Origin: Cylindrodendrum hubeiense
Taxonomy: Eukaryota > Ascomycota > Sordariomycetes > Hypocreales > Nectriaceae
Direction: 5' to 3'
Assembly (NCBI GenBank): GCA_014621425.1
Contig: JAANBB010000485.1
Span: 1-27,714, forward strand
DNA length: 27,714 bases
This document shows positions 1 through 9,971 of the stretch, piece after piece. Positions within the stretch are counted from its first letter, which is position 1, and every line of letters begins with the position of its first letter. A program made the position numbers and the translations under genes. The notes beneath the pieces are model-generated. The model did no database searches. It had not been told where the DNA came from and saw nothing but the letters and a program-made list of their open reading frames with translations.

Positions 1-1583
1 GAGAGCCATCATGATCCTTGCCGCCTCCGGTGTGTGAACCAGAGTGAGAACCGTCATGATCTTTGCCGCCTCCAGTGTGTGAGCCAGAGTGAGAGCCGTC
101 GTGATCCTTGCCACCTCCAGAGTGAGAGGAGCCATCATGACCCTTGCCGCCTCCGGAGTGGTCATTATCTCCATGGCTCTGGGTTCCTTGATGGTCACCA
201 TGGTCGTTTTCATGGTCCTTGCCTCCTCCGCCATGCGGGCTCTTATCTCCATGGTCTTTACCACCGTGGCCGTGATCGTTGTCTCCGTGGTCTTTGCCGC
301 CGTGGCCATGATCTTCGCCGCCGTGACCGTGATCATTGTCTCCGTGGTCTTTGCCGCCGTGGCCATGATCTTCGTTTCCATGGCCTTCGCCGTCGTGGCC
401 GTGATGATTATCTCCATGGTTCTGGGGTTCTTGATCGCCACCATGATCCTTGTCGCCAGTACCGGTCTCATGATCGCCATGGGGCTTGTCGTGACAGTCG
501 TGATGACCATGCTTATGTCCGCAATCATGGCCGGCACAGCCGTGTGGGTATTTTCTGTGCTCGAAGTCGCACTTGGCTTGGCAAGCTGTATCTTCGTGTC
601 CGCATCGGTCACACTCGTGATGGTCGGGAAAGCCATAGTGATAATCATGTCCGTAGTGGTGCTCATGGTAATCATGGTGCTTGTGGTAGCTATAAGGCTC
701 TCGAGCCTCGATCGCAGCCGGCTCAGGGAGTCTCTTGTGATGATGAGGATGTCCGTGATACTCGTGATGGCAATCCTTGTCGTGGCACCTAAGAAGGTCA
801 GTTTCTGTTATCCACCCAGGGTATTCGTAATTGAACATACGGAGTGTGCTCCAGCTTCTTGTGGCAAGACTTATCATGGCAACTAGGGGTTTAGTTAGAC
901 TCAGGTCGGGATACATGAAAATGGTAATGTAGATTAACATACTCCGTCTTGCAATCGGGGCACTCAGTACAGCAGTAGCTGAGGGAGAACCAGCAGACGT
1001 CAGACTCGACGCCACGGCTATAAAGCTCGTACTTCTTGTGGCCATGGGCGATGATGGCCTTGATTTGAATGTAGAAGACCCAAGCTCCCTTTTCTTCGAT
1101 GGGGCACATCTCCTTGTAGGAACCTCCATCGGTCAAGGAGAAGTAAGGCGCGTGGCACTTGACCTCCTTGCATCCCTTCTGAGGGATACAATGACCACCC
1201 TGGATATTGTAGACAGGGGAGTGGTCGTTGGGAGGCGCCTCGCGCTGGATGTGGACGCTCACATCTTCATACTTGTAGCGATTGATGTTGGAAAAGTCGA
1301 AGACGAGGCCATCATCCTTGAAGTCGAAGCATACCTTTCCCAAGGCATCCTTCGGCTTGCAATGAGAATTGCCAGCGCAGAGGTCCCAGCAGCGACCGCT
1401 ATGATAGCCGTTGTGCGGGAAGATAAGAGTCGATGGGTCAGGGACCCAATTTCCCTTGCCAGCTTTGCCGCACCCATCGAGCGAGCTACAATCGCCACGC
1501 TCGCCAGGTTTGAAGTGAGCCAGGGAATCGTAGGCCGCAGCCCCAAGAGCGCCCTGAAGGGCGCAAAGGAGAGCGTTCCTCAT
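1..1583 (-). CDS. Secreted Cys-rich protein with a His/Gly/Asp-rich repeat tail (partial, 3' end outside window)
   Basis: Exon 1 is 943..1583 and exon 2 runs from 788 past the left edge. The intron 789..942 has a GTATGT donor and a CTGAC branch site about 12 nt before the TAG acceptor; splicing replaces a TAA stop at 891 and joins CPDCKTE to CHDKDC in frame. The start at 1583 gives a short hydrophobic leader with probable cleavage after LGAAA, so I infer secretion. The next ~190 residues hold about 16 cysteines, some as CWDLC, SYCC and CPDC, suggesting disulphides. Exon 2 stays open for 262 codons: a Cys/His/Tyr-rich stretch, then repeats such as HGHGGKDHGDND, then KDHDGSHSGSHTGGG. Metal binding by the His-rich tail is inference. 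I recognise no named family. All frames are open here because the repeat is low complexity, so the minus frame is chosen from the splice junction and signal peptide. Confidence 0.72.
2..130 (-). repeat. 45-bp coding tandem repeat (15-residue unit KDHDGSHSGSHTGGG)
   Basis: The ATGATC/GTGATC landmark recurs at 11, 56 and 101, giving a 45-bp period. The units differ mostly at synonymous positions and the third is shortened. The array continues past the left edge, so copy number is unknown. It lies in the tail of the secreted Cys-rich protein. Confidence 0.85.
245..420 (-). repeat. Degenerate His/Gly/Asp coding repeats
   Basis: Read on the minus strand, this stretch repeats HGHGG(K/E)DHG and HGDND in alternating order, so histidine occurs at roughly every second to fourth residue. 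The nucleotide copies (for example gtctttgccgccgtggccatg, seen twice) are similar enough to expect slippage. It belongs to exon 2 of the Cys-rich secreted protein. Confidence 0.75.
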
Positions 1584-3508
1584 CGTTGTCCTTCAGAACC
1601 AAGTGAAAGTAAACGAATGAAGTTGAATGTGATTTAATTGAGATTGCATGGCGGTAGCATTGAGCTTTTGTACTCATCGTCGTCAATACATGGCCTCGGT
1701 GAAGTTGCCTGAAGTCGTCCATCCCCTCAGCAAGGAGGCTGGCGAAAGGCTATCTCGCATGATGGCGGTTCAAGGTTCCGGTGCAGGGTGATTTGAGCGG
1801 GAAGCTTGAGACGAGAGGTTATGCAGTGGTGAAGTTGATTTGAAGAGGATGACGACAAGATCAACTCAATTGCCGCGAAGTGGGTTTTCTACTCGCTGTG
1901 GAAGTGATGACCGGAGAAAGATTCGGTGTGAGATGTTGCGGGCAAATTGTTGAAACTGGTGTTCACTGGCGAATTTTCATGTTGTACAAAGTCGGCATTG
2001 GATGATGACAGATAGGGGAGAAGAGTGTCAAGGCAGGATTGAAGATCACCGTAGACCCGAGTATCCTTCCCCGATCTTCCATGCAAGATCTGAGGCTATG
2101 CAAGTCCGGGAATCGAAGCTTCCCGAATGAAAGTAAAGGTGTCGCTGCAGATGAATGAACCATCGAGATTTGATGACTTGGCCCGCGACTCTCGAGAGCA
2201 TCAAGAGCGGGGTGTTGACCAACCTCCCATCTCGGATAGTTTGTAGAGGATCGTCTGTGTTTACGAGCCATTTACACCTCTCTGTGTTTGCGGTGAAATG
2301 CAAGTGCATCCATAACCGGATATGCAGCGTCAGAGCTACGAACCCGAGTACGGCGGGCCTGCGCGCGTCGCGATGATGCGGCACGGCAACCAAGCGGAGG
2401 CTTAAAGTATCGACGTGGACAGATGCCCTGGTTCGGGCCGTCTTGGCGACATGCTTCCGATGACGGGGGACAAACGAGTTACGACTGACGTAAAGGACGA
2501 CATGCCGGAAACCCCGAGGATCAACATGATTGTGTAGTTTAGTGGCGAGTCCTGGTGGGCTTCATCCAAGTCCACGGCTCGGAGGGCCAAGACAAACGCG
2601 TCGGACGGTGCAACCATGATCCGGACCGATGATACAAACGCCATCATTGCGGTGGGTGCCCCGATGTGCGAGGTGCCCCGTGTCTGCATCGCTCGATTCG
2701 TCGGGTTGTCTTTGTTGAGCTGGTATTGCCGATGCACGGTTCAAAGCAATATGCAGCGGACATGGTGTTTAGGTGTTAGGGTTAGTTGCATCAACGACCC
2801 GAGTATCAACCCGTATTCAAGGAATGACGGTCACAAACAAGTCAACGGGATGGGCACCGATCAAGGGAAAGAAAAGATTGAACATGAGATAATCTTGATC
2901 CCACCTCTTCAGTCTGGGATTTATCTGTCATTTTTGAGGTGGCCGTCGGCAAGACGGGAATACTAGTGTGGTGGTTGGCTGCAACATCCCATTCAACCAA
3001 ACGCCCCGAACATGGTGACTACAATAAGAAAAAAGAGGGCGCTTTTAGCGACGATGAAACAAATCAGACCGAGAAAGAAAGGAAGCAAGAGGGCACACAA
3101 AGTGCGAGCGAACTCGGTTACCAGCGTGCCATGGCCATCCCGTGTTTGCCATCAAGGCGACGGAACGAGGACACAGGGCGCGGATCTTGGAGAAGGCATC
3201 CCGGTCTCATTGAATCCCTGTTCATCTCATATTTTGGTGTCCGTTTTATTCAATGCCACAGAAGCGCATAAATATGACTGCAGCTGTAAAATCGCGTTGG
3301 CAGTGATTCATTGTTCGTTGTCCAAACGCGCCTGGTTGCATTCACTTGTTCCCAAAACCTCGCTTCTCTGCCTAGCATTTCTTCACTTGCTCTTGGGTGG
3401 GATATTTTTCTTCTCTCTTTGCACCTTCAACTCGCTTCGTGCTCTCTACACCACGAATCATCATCCATCCGCCCATCGAGGATCAGCGATAACGAGGCTC
3501 ACAACACC
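1584..3508. other. Divergent intergenic region, no gene recognised
   Basis: This 1.9-kb stretch separates the divergent starts of the secreted Cys-rich protein and the monooxygenase. Only short open frames of 60-115 codons occur on both strands, with no recognisable domain or consistent splice signals. It must hold the promoters of both genes. A short TTAGGGTTAG string near 2775 resembles the telomere repeat but is a single partial copy. Confidence 0.6.
3267..3452 (+). promoter_or_regulatory. Putative core promoter/5' leader of the monooxygenase gene
   Basis: An AT-rich TATA-like element, cataaatat at 3267-3275, is followed by a pyrimidine-rich tract (for example tttttcttctctctttgc around 3405). 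This is the usual layout of filamentous-fungal promoters upstream of the start at 3509. The transcription start itself cannot be placed. Confidence 0.4.
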
Positions 3509-5567
3509 ATGAAGGTCGCAGTGGTTGGCGGAGGCCCTGCTGGGCTCGCAACCCTGAAATTTCTTGTCGAAGCTCACAACTTCTTCCCTATTCCTCCAAT
3601 CGAAGCCCGCCTCTTCGAAGCAGAAGCTGAAGTTGGGGGCACCTTCACGTACCGCGTCTACGAGGACGCCGAGGTAAGCACCATTTCGAGATTGCGTTGC
3701 CGAGTATCTTCTAACACCTTCGGTCCTCTAGCTTGTGTCTTCCAAGTATCTCACGGCATTTTCCGACTTCAGACTCCCAGATGATGCCCCCGACTTTGTG
3801 ACTCCACAGGCGTATGTCCAGTATCTCAAGAACTACGCCACAACATACAATCTTTGGCCTTGCATTGAACGCCAGACTAAAGTCGAGAACATCCGTCGCG
3901 GAGTAAATGGTTGTGGACATATTGTGGCCATCAAAAACCCGGACGGATGCTCTGAATGGAGCTGCGATGCAGTGGCTGTCTGTTCTGGGATCAATGTCAC
4001 TCCAATCATCCCCACTATTGCTGGCATGGAGCGAGTTCCAAAGGTCCTCCACTCTTCACAATTTCGAACTCGTGATCAGTTTGGGAAGGATACCAATGTC
4101 GTCGTCCTGGGGGCCGGGGAAACCGGCATGGACATTGCCCACCTCGCTGTCACGTCTCCCACTAAATCGGTTACTCTTTGCCACCGAGATGGATTCTTCT
4201 GTGCGCCCAAGGTATGTCGCAACTATCCACATCACTTGTTCGATATCCAACTAACATTTACAGATAATCCCAGTGCCCACAGTGATGGGTTTCTTGAGAA
4301 AGAATGCGTCTTCGCGACCCAACAAGCCGGTTGACACGTCTGTGGCCAGTTTATTTGACACGGCTTACGTTCACCCCGTCCTTCAGCGCAGCCAATTGCT
4401 CTGGACTTACTACGACCTGTGGATCAAAAAGATGCATTGGCTCATTTCTGGCACTGAGGAGGGCCCTGATCAGTGGGTGGGCCAGATGAGCCAAGGCCGA
4501 AAGTACATGGACTCCAGTAAGTCGACAACTCGGAGCTAACTAGTGTGGTACACTGACGACTCTAGTTCTTCTGTCCAAATCTGACCGAGCCCTTCCATAC
4601 ATGAACATCGGACATCGCTCTCCTTCCTGGATAAACCGTCTCCGAAGTCGGTTCATGAATGTCCCCATCAAGGAGACAGGGAACAAAAAGATTGATGTCC
4701 GTACTTGGCCAGAAGCGATTGACGAGCATGGCTACATGCGATTCCCAAGCGCGGAACCTCTGACTGAACAGAGTCCTTTGAAGGATGGGCTCAAGCCTGA
4801 TGTTTTAGTGTTCGCAACTGGCTACACACGAGTCTTTCCATTCCTGGACATCCACTATCCAGATGTTGTTCATGCCAATGCCCGAGGTGTCTACAAGGAA
4901 GGTGAAGTGACGCTGGGGTTCATCGGCTTCGTTAGGCCAGCGATTGGTAAGTATCTCAATCTAAAACACAAAACAGGTTGGTTAACACACTTTAGGTGCC
5001 ATCCCTCCCCTCGCCGAGCTCCAAGCTCAATTCTGGGTCCTGCGACTTCTTCAGTGTCAATTCCCCAACGAGGTCCCTACTACTCTCGATCCCAACGCCA
5101 TCGTCCCATATAACTTGGACTACAAGATCCACACCCGCCAGGGCTATGACTTCTTCAACAGCAAGCGAGCAGTCGACCATGAAAGCTATGCATACCAGCT
5201 AGCGCTGGATATGGGCGCCGCGCCAACCATTACGTATGTGATGAAGCAGGGCTGGAAGGTCCTCTATACCTGGGCAATGGGGTCCAACTTCAACACAAAG
5301 TTTCGGATGGTTGGACCATGGAAGTGGGAGGGTGGTGCCAAACGGATCATGCGCAATGAGCTGTTCAATGTCGTCAAGCGATCGGGTGGCTACGTCTGTA
5401 AGTGTTTCAGCAGCTACCACAGGTGGCAATACTCTAACATATTTCCAGATCTCGCTACGTATTCGCTAGTTCCGTTTTTCTTCTTTGGCACCATCAGCAT
5501 GGTGCTGTATGCCTGGTTCGGTTTCTGGGGGCTGTTTTCGCGTACTAAGAAATGTCATGAGCGCTGA
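3509..5567 (+). CDS. Flavin-containing monooxygenase (FMO-like), membrane-anchored
   Basis: Six exons: 3509..3673, 3732..4211, 4264..4516, 4566..4946, 4996..5397, 5449..5567. All introns are 48-58 bp with GTAAG/GTATG donors; together they give 599 residues. The family oxidises nucleophilic N, S or carbonyl substrates using FAD, NADPH and O2. The FAD Rossmann motif VVGGGPAG lies at residues ~5-12, a GGTF motif follows, the second dinucleotide motif VVLGAGETG is near 180-187, and FATGY is near 382-386. The last exon encodes one hydrophobic segment (~563-590) followed by RTKK, so I infer a C-terminal membrane anchor with the enzyme facing the cytosol. The start gives the FAD motif its normal position at the N-terminus. 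The physiological substrate cannot be deduced and no biosynthetic cluster is visible nearby. Confidence 0.9.
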
Positions 5568-5890
5568 ACGGCGCTACAACCAACCGAGATTTGGGTTTTG
5601 GGGCCACTAACAGTTGTCCGCCTTTCTATGTCCGAGTCCATACCAGTGTACGCAGAGAAGTAATAGAGTAAAGGAAGAAAATAACAAGAACAATAAAACA
5701 AGATCAATTTGCCTGAATGCACTATGAAGATGAAAGTTGGTGAGCCTGTCTCTTGGGCACCTTGATTGGTCACCCCGGTGAGCGGGTGAATGTGGGGAAC
5801 GATGGCGGGGCTCACCTCGGTGAGGCGCCTCATTAGTTTTTTCCATCGTGCTGGATCGCAAACACAGCTGCATCCAACAACCAGCTCAAG
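5568..5890. other. Intergenic: monooxygenase 3' end and TRM6 promoter
   Basis: The left half is A-rich (aataacaagaacaataaaac near 5682-5701), as expected of a fungal 3' UTR. The right half, within about 125 bp of the TRM6 start, holds two copies of a palindrome listed separately. No gene is seen. Confidence 0.55.
5770..5824. promoter_or_regulatory. Paired palindromes TCACCYCGGTGA upstream of TRM6
   Basis: TCACCCCGGTGA (5770-5781) and TCACCTCGGTGA (5812-5823, inside the 14-bp CTCACCTCGGTGAG at 5811-5824) are two inverted repeats of the same design. Their centres are 42 bp apart, about four helical turns, and lie about 115 and 73 bp before the start codon. A dimeric regulator site is an inference; I do not recognise the motif. 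Confidence 0.4.
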
Positions 5891-7663
5891 ATGTCTCGAG
5901 AAACAGTCCAGCCCGATCAATGGGTGGCCTTACGGCTTCCCAATGAGACCATGCGCATCCTCCAAGTTGTGCCCAACACGTAAGTCGCCCGCTCCCCATG
6001 CGCCCGCAGCGGTAACCAACCTCCGTCTAGGACCATTTCGCTGGGCAAGTACGGCTCGTTCCCGACCAACCTCATTCTCGAACGCCCGTTCCACCTCACC
6101 TACGAGGTCCAGGAGAAGCGCGAGGGCGAGACCTTTGCCCGACTCCGCGTCGTCCCCGCCAAGGAGCTCAACGCCGACATCCTGGCCGACACCAGCGCAG
6201 AAGCCACCGAGGAGGCTACCGAGGGCGAGGATGTGGTCGCCACGGCCAACGGCGAGGAGCTTACGCTCGTCAACGATAGCGGCGAAGTCGTGATCCGAAC
6301 GAACCGAGAGATCATCGACGATAACGCACGCCAGACCCTCGCAACAGAGGAGATCGAGGAGCTCAAGCGCAAGGGCGCCTCGGCCGGCAAGGAGCTGATC
6401 GCGAAGCTGCTCCTGTCGCACACGGCCATCGACCAGAAGACAGAGTACTCGCTCGCCAAGTACAAGCTGCTGAAGACGAAGAAGTACATCCGCCGCTTCA
6501 GCGTCGTGCCGCTCGACGTCCCTCAGCTCGCGCAGTGGCTGCTCGAGGATCGCGATTCGTCCAAGATTCTGGAGATGCGGCATGAGCTGATGGCCCTGAC
6601 GGGGTGCTGGGCCGACGTCCACTTTGGCGGCGTGCCCTGTGAAGGAAGCGATGGATCCCAGGGAGGGAGGTGGTTGGTAGTGGACGACACCGGCGGTCTG
6701 CTGGTTGCTGCCATGGCGGAGAGGATGGATATCCTGCACCCAAAGCCAGAGGAGGAGGAGGCAGCTGAACCGGCCTCAACAGAACCAACTGCCAAGGTGG
6801 AAACACAGGACGGTCAATCACAAGACGCCTCGGAAGCACCCAACCCTCCCCAGACACAGACGCAGCAGAAAAGACGACATCCCCGAAAGAGCGACTTTGA
6901 CGTTCCCTACGTCTCCACCAACACCATCACCCTCGTCCACAGCAACACCCAGCCGAACCTCGTCCTCCTCAAATACTTCAACTACGACAACACCAACCCC
7001 AACCAGCCCTACCCCTACCACCCCCTCGCCACAAACCTCATGCCCATCTCGTGGCTACAGCTTCTCGCACCCGAGGAGGACGACTCCTACGCCAGCAGCC
7101 CCCCCGAGGCCACGCCCGAGGTCATTGCCTCGTGGAAGACGAACCGCCGCGGAAACTACCACCGCAAGCGACGGAGATGGGCGCGCGTTCGCCACGTGGT
7201 GGATACCACACGCGCAGGTGGCTTCTCTGGCCTGGCCGTTGCCAGCACCATGGACCCTATCTCCATCATGCGCAACACCCTCCCACTTCTCGCGGGCGGC
7301 GCCCCAGTTGCCATCTACTCACCTACAGTTGAGCCTCTAACACAGTTGGCCGATTGCTTCAGCGTCGCCCGACGCGCTGCGTGGGTGACGACGTCCTCAC
7401 CAGACATTGAAGGCAAGACGGCCGAGGAGCTCGAGCGCTGGGAGGGCACCGAAGAGTTCCCCCTGAACCCGACACTTCTCCTCGGCGTGGGCATCCAGAG
7501 CAGTCGCGCAAGGCGATGGCAGGTTCTTCCCGGGCGTACACATCCGTTCATGATGGGCCGGGGTGGTGCAGATGGCTTCCTGCTTACGGGATGGAGAGCT
7601 CTTCCGGTGGAAGGCAAGATCGAGGCAAGAGGCAAGTTCAAGAAGAGAAAGACGGAGGCTTAA
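5891..7663 (+). CDS. TRM6: tRNA (adenine(58)-N(1))-methyltransferase non-catalytic subunit TRM6 (GCD10 family)
   Basis: Exons 5891..5979 and 6031..7663 give 573 residues; the 51-bp intron has a GTAAGT donor and TCTAG acceptor. TRM6/Gcd10 pairs with catalytic Trm61 in the nuclear enzyme that makes m1A58 in tRNA, including initiator tRNA-Met. Recognition rests on the N-terminal barrel-like segment (TISLGKYGSFPTNLI), the conserved KELIAKLLLSHTAIDQKTEYS block followed by a Lys-rich KYKLLKTKKYIRRF stretch, and the C-terminal Rossmann-like half (GGRWLVVDDTGGLL, PLLAGGAPVAIYSPTVEPL). It lacks a SAM-binding catalytic signature, as expected of this subunit. A Pro/Gln/Thr-rich acidic insert lies in the middle (~235-285), and the protein ends KKRKTEA, possibly a nuclear localisation signal. 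It converges on ARC18, 254 bp away. Confidence 0.93.
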
Positions 7664-7917
7664 GGATTGCGGCTGTTTTCAAATGCGATGGCTAGGAGCG
7701 TGTCTTGGAGAACGACTCTCTTGGACATGTGTACAGTTAGTCAGGACACCATACCATGATACCCCTGAATAGAACAGGACCTGCGCCAACTCCGTTCCTA
7801 GAAGCTTTAAAAGATGCCCGGAAAACAATGTGGACCTTGTGTGAAAAAAATGTGTCTTTTATGCCAACTCTTCAACTTTGGCATTATTGTAGCCTTCTAA
7901 TATCGCTGCCCATCCGC

Positions 7918-8724
7918 CTACAGCGACTTGCCCATGAACTTTCGCTTGGTGAAGCTCAACCACCACTTGCTGGGCTTGGCATCGTTCTCCTCGTACACCC
8001 GCGCCAATAATCGGACAGCCAGCTCTTGTCGGACCTGCGACAGGTACTGCTTGAGCTGCTCGGCGTCTTGCCTGTCCCGGGGGGGCTCGTACATCTATCG
8101 TAGCACGTGAGCATCACTGTTCTGGTTCGCCAGTCGTAGCACGAGGGGCAAGAAGTAAACATACCTGGTTAAGGGGCCAGCCGGGGTCGCCGGGAATGGA
8201 AAAGTTGAGGTCGAGAGCGAGGTTCATGACATCCTTCTGGGCATCGCGGGCGTTGGCCGTGGGTCGGATCTTGGTCAAGCAGTCGCTGACGAACCAGATG
8301 CCGTACATGAGGAGGCGGTCGGCAGGGCCCTGGATCTCAAAGTTGCGGAAGAAGGTGTTGGCGCGGAAGAGCGCGAGGACCTCGTCGAGGATGTCATAGC
8401 TCTCGCTGTCCGGGTCGGGCGACTCGTAGGCCGGCAGCGGCGGGGAGGAGGGCGGGAGGGCGTAGGCAGGGCCGCGGGTCTTGGTGCGGAGGGGGAGGAG
8501 GGGCAGGTTGCCAACGAGACGGGGGACGTTGGGGTCCGAGTTGAAGACGGAGTTGTATGCCTAGAGCCAGCGGGTGGTCAGTTGGGGAGCTGTGTTGGCT
8601 TGGGGAGTCGTGGCTTGATATCGGGGGTTGCGGAGCCAGGAGTAGCGGAGGCGACGGGGCGAATAGAGGCGCCAGGCATTCGGCGGACGGGTGCATGGGA
8701 TGGAATTGGCAGACGTACCGGCAT
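7918..8724 (-). CDS. ARC18: Actin-related protein 2/3 complex subunit 3 (ARPC3/ARC18)
   Basis: Exons in coding order: 8719..8724, 8165..8560, 7918..8094; 192 residues. Introns are 158 bp (GTACGT donor, CTGAC branch, CTCTAG acceptor) and 70 bp (GTATGT donor). ARPC3 is a structural subunit of the Arp2/3 complex, which nucleates branched actin filaments at cortical patches for endocytosis. The protein follows the family from end to end: MPAYNSVF, LVGNLPLLPLRTKTRGPA, ILDEVLALFRANTFFRNFEI, ADRLLMYGIWFVSDCL, FSIPGDPGWPLN and the terminal KPSKWWLSFTKRKFMGKSL. It is slightly longer than the animal protein (~178) because of a Pro/Ser-rich insert after GPAYALP. The first exon encodes only Met-Pro; the start is chosen because it restores the family's invariant MPAY N-terminus in frame. 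Confidence 0.93.
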
Positions 8725-9971
8725 CTTGAACAGCGTTTGGCGAGACCGCACAGTGAAGCTGATCTGTGGAGGGGATATTCGAGTCGGCGCCGACAGTTGG
8801 GATGCGCTCGTCACTGGCGGGGCTGCAGCAGCTCACGAAGCTGTCGTCAATGGTGTGGGGCAGCGAGGCTGGACAGTTGATGCCTTACGCCGAGGTGAGC
8901 GGTGCGTCATCCAGCTGTCAGGCCACAACTTTCCTGGGAGTGGCGGGTGACGACAGCTGCGCCACGCCGCTGCCTGCGCCTTAGTCACGCTGTGGCCCGC
9001 GCCGCACCCCGATCCGCCGATTTGCGTGCTTCGGCCGGCGGCTGCCTGGGCCGGCTGCGCTCACGTGAGGACGCTTCGGTGTCGCGCCGGTTCCACCCGC
9101 GGCGAAGCGTGGCAAGGCGCGCTCGCGTTCTTTTTCTGCATCGGGCGGGTGGAGACGCTGGAGTCACTAGAGCTGCTACGCAATAGAGCACCCGCTGGAG
9201 TCACCGCTAGAGCACCCGCTGAGGCCCGCTGGAGCGCGGCGAGTGGGCGGGCTCAGCAAATGCAGATGGACCCGTGTGGCTGCAAACCCTGCACGTTGGC
9301 TCTCTCTTTTGCCGCCCGCCCACGAGAAAAGCGAAAGTGGCCGCCTGGCTCAGCTGGGTGCGACGGGTTTCAGCTGCACGGTCCCCATTAAACCGCCGTC
9401 ACCTCCTCTTTTGCATTTTTCACCGTCTGGAACAGCCTCTCTTTCCTCCCCCTTCCCCTCCAGAAACCACGTCCCGTCAGCCTCGAATTCGCCCGGATCG
9501 CGTGCGTGTTCAAGGTTGCGCCGATCCGTCCTGCAAAACAAAGGCTCTCGCCTCAAACGCCCCCTTTTGCTTTTGGGCCGTGACAAGGGCCGGAGCCCGT
9601 GCCAGCCGCTAGCTAGTTCCAAAGCTTGTCGGCCGTGGATATCAACAGGGATCGCTTGGGCGCGTCCAGGGCGGAGGCGTTAAGAGTAAGGGAGAAGGAA
9701 GCAACACAAAGGCACAGGAAGACACCCAGGCAGAGACAAGATTGAGGGAGGTGCCATCAATCAATCAATCCATGCTTACATTTGAGTCAGTACCCACGCC
9801 CTTTACCCGTCATCGCATAACACATCGCGTCCCCTCCCGCTCCCTAGCACGCACAACTCCAACCCCAACTCCAACTCCACAACTCCACAGCCTCGCCTTG
9901 CTAACATCATCCCCGCGCCCAGACTCTTTGGCAACGGCAGCTTCGTCAGTCAGCTGCGCGGCCTGGTAGAC
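8725..9971. other. Divergent intergenic region between ARC18 and the 449-residue gene
   Basis: This 1.2-kb GC-rich stretch separates two divergent genes. The right part (~9400-9960) is pyrimidine-rich and includes ccaaccccaactccaactcc near 9860-9880, typical of a fungal promoter and leader. A compound direct repeat at 9156-9236 is listed separately. Short open frames here show no domain and no repeated splice pattern, so I call no gene. Confidence 0.55.
9156..9236. repeat. Compound short direct repeats (CGCTGGAGTCAC / TAGAGCACCCGCTG)
   Basis: CGCTGGAGTCAC occurs at 9156-9167 and 9193-9204, with a shorter CGCTGGAGCG near 9227. TAGAGCACCCGCTG occurs at 9184-9197 and 9208-9221. Each GGAGTCAC carries TGACTC on the other strand, the core bound by Gcn4/CPC1-type bZIP factors. 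A regulatory role for the divergent promoters is inference. Confidence 0.55.

Noticed and set aside
34..886. Two long plus-strand frames (252 and 265 codons)
   Set aside because: They are opposite the His/Gly repeat exon; low-complexity repeats open all frames. One would read as a run of Val/Met/Ala, an artefact of translating the repeat backwards. The minus frame is supported by splicing and a signal peptide.
2770..2785. Interstitial telomere repeat (TTAGGGTTAG)
   Set aside because: Only about one and a half copies; expected by chance in a window of this size.
5930..6739. 269-codon minus-strand open frame
   Set aside because: Antisense shadow of TRM6 exon 2 with no recognisable motif.
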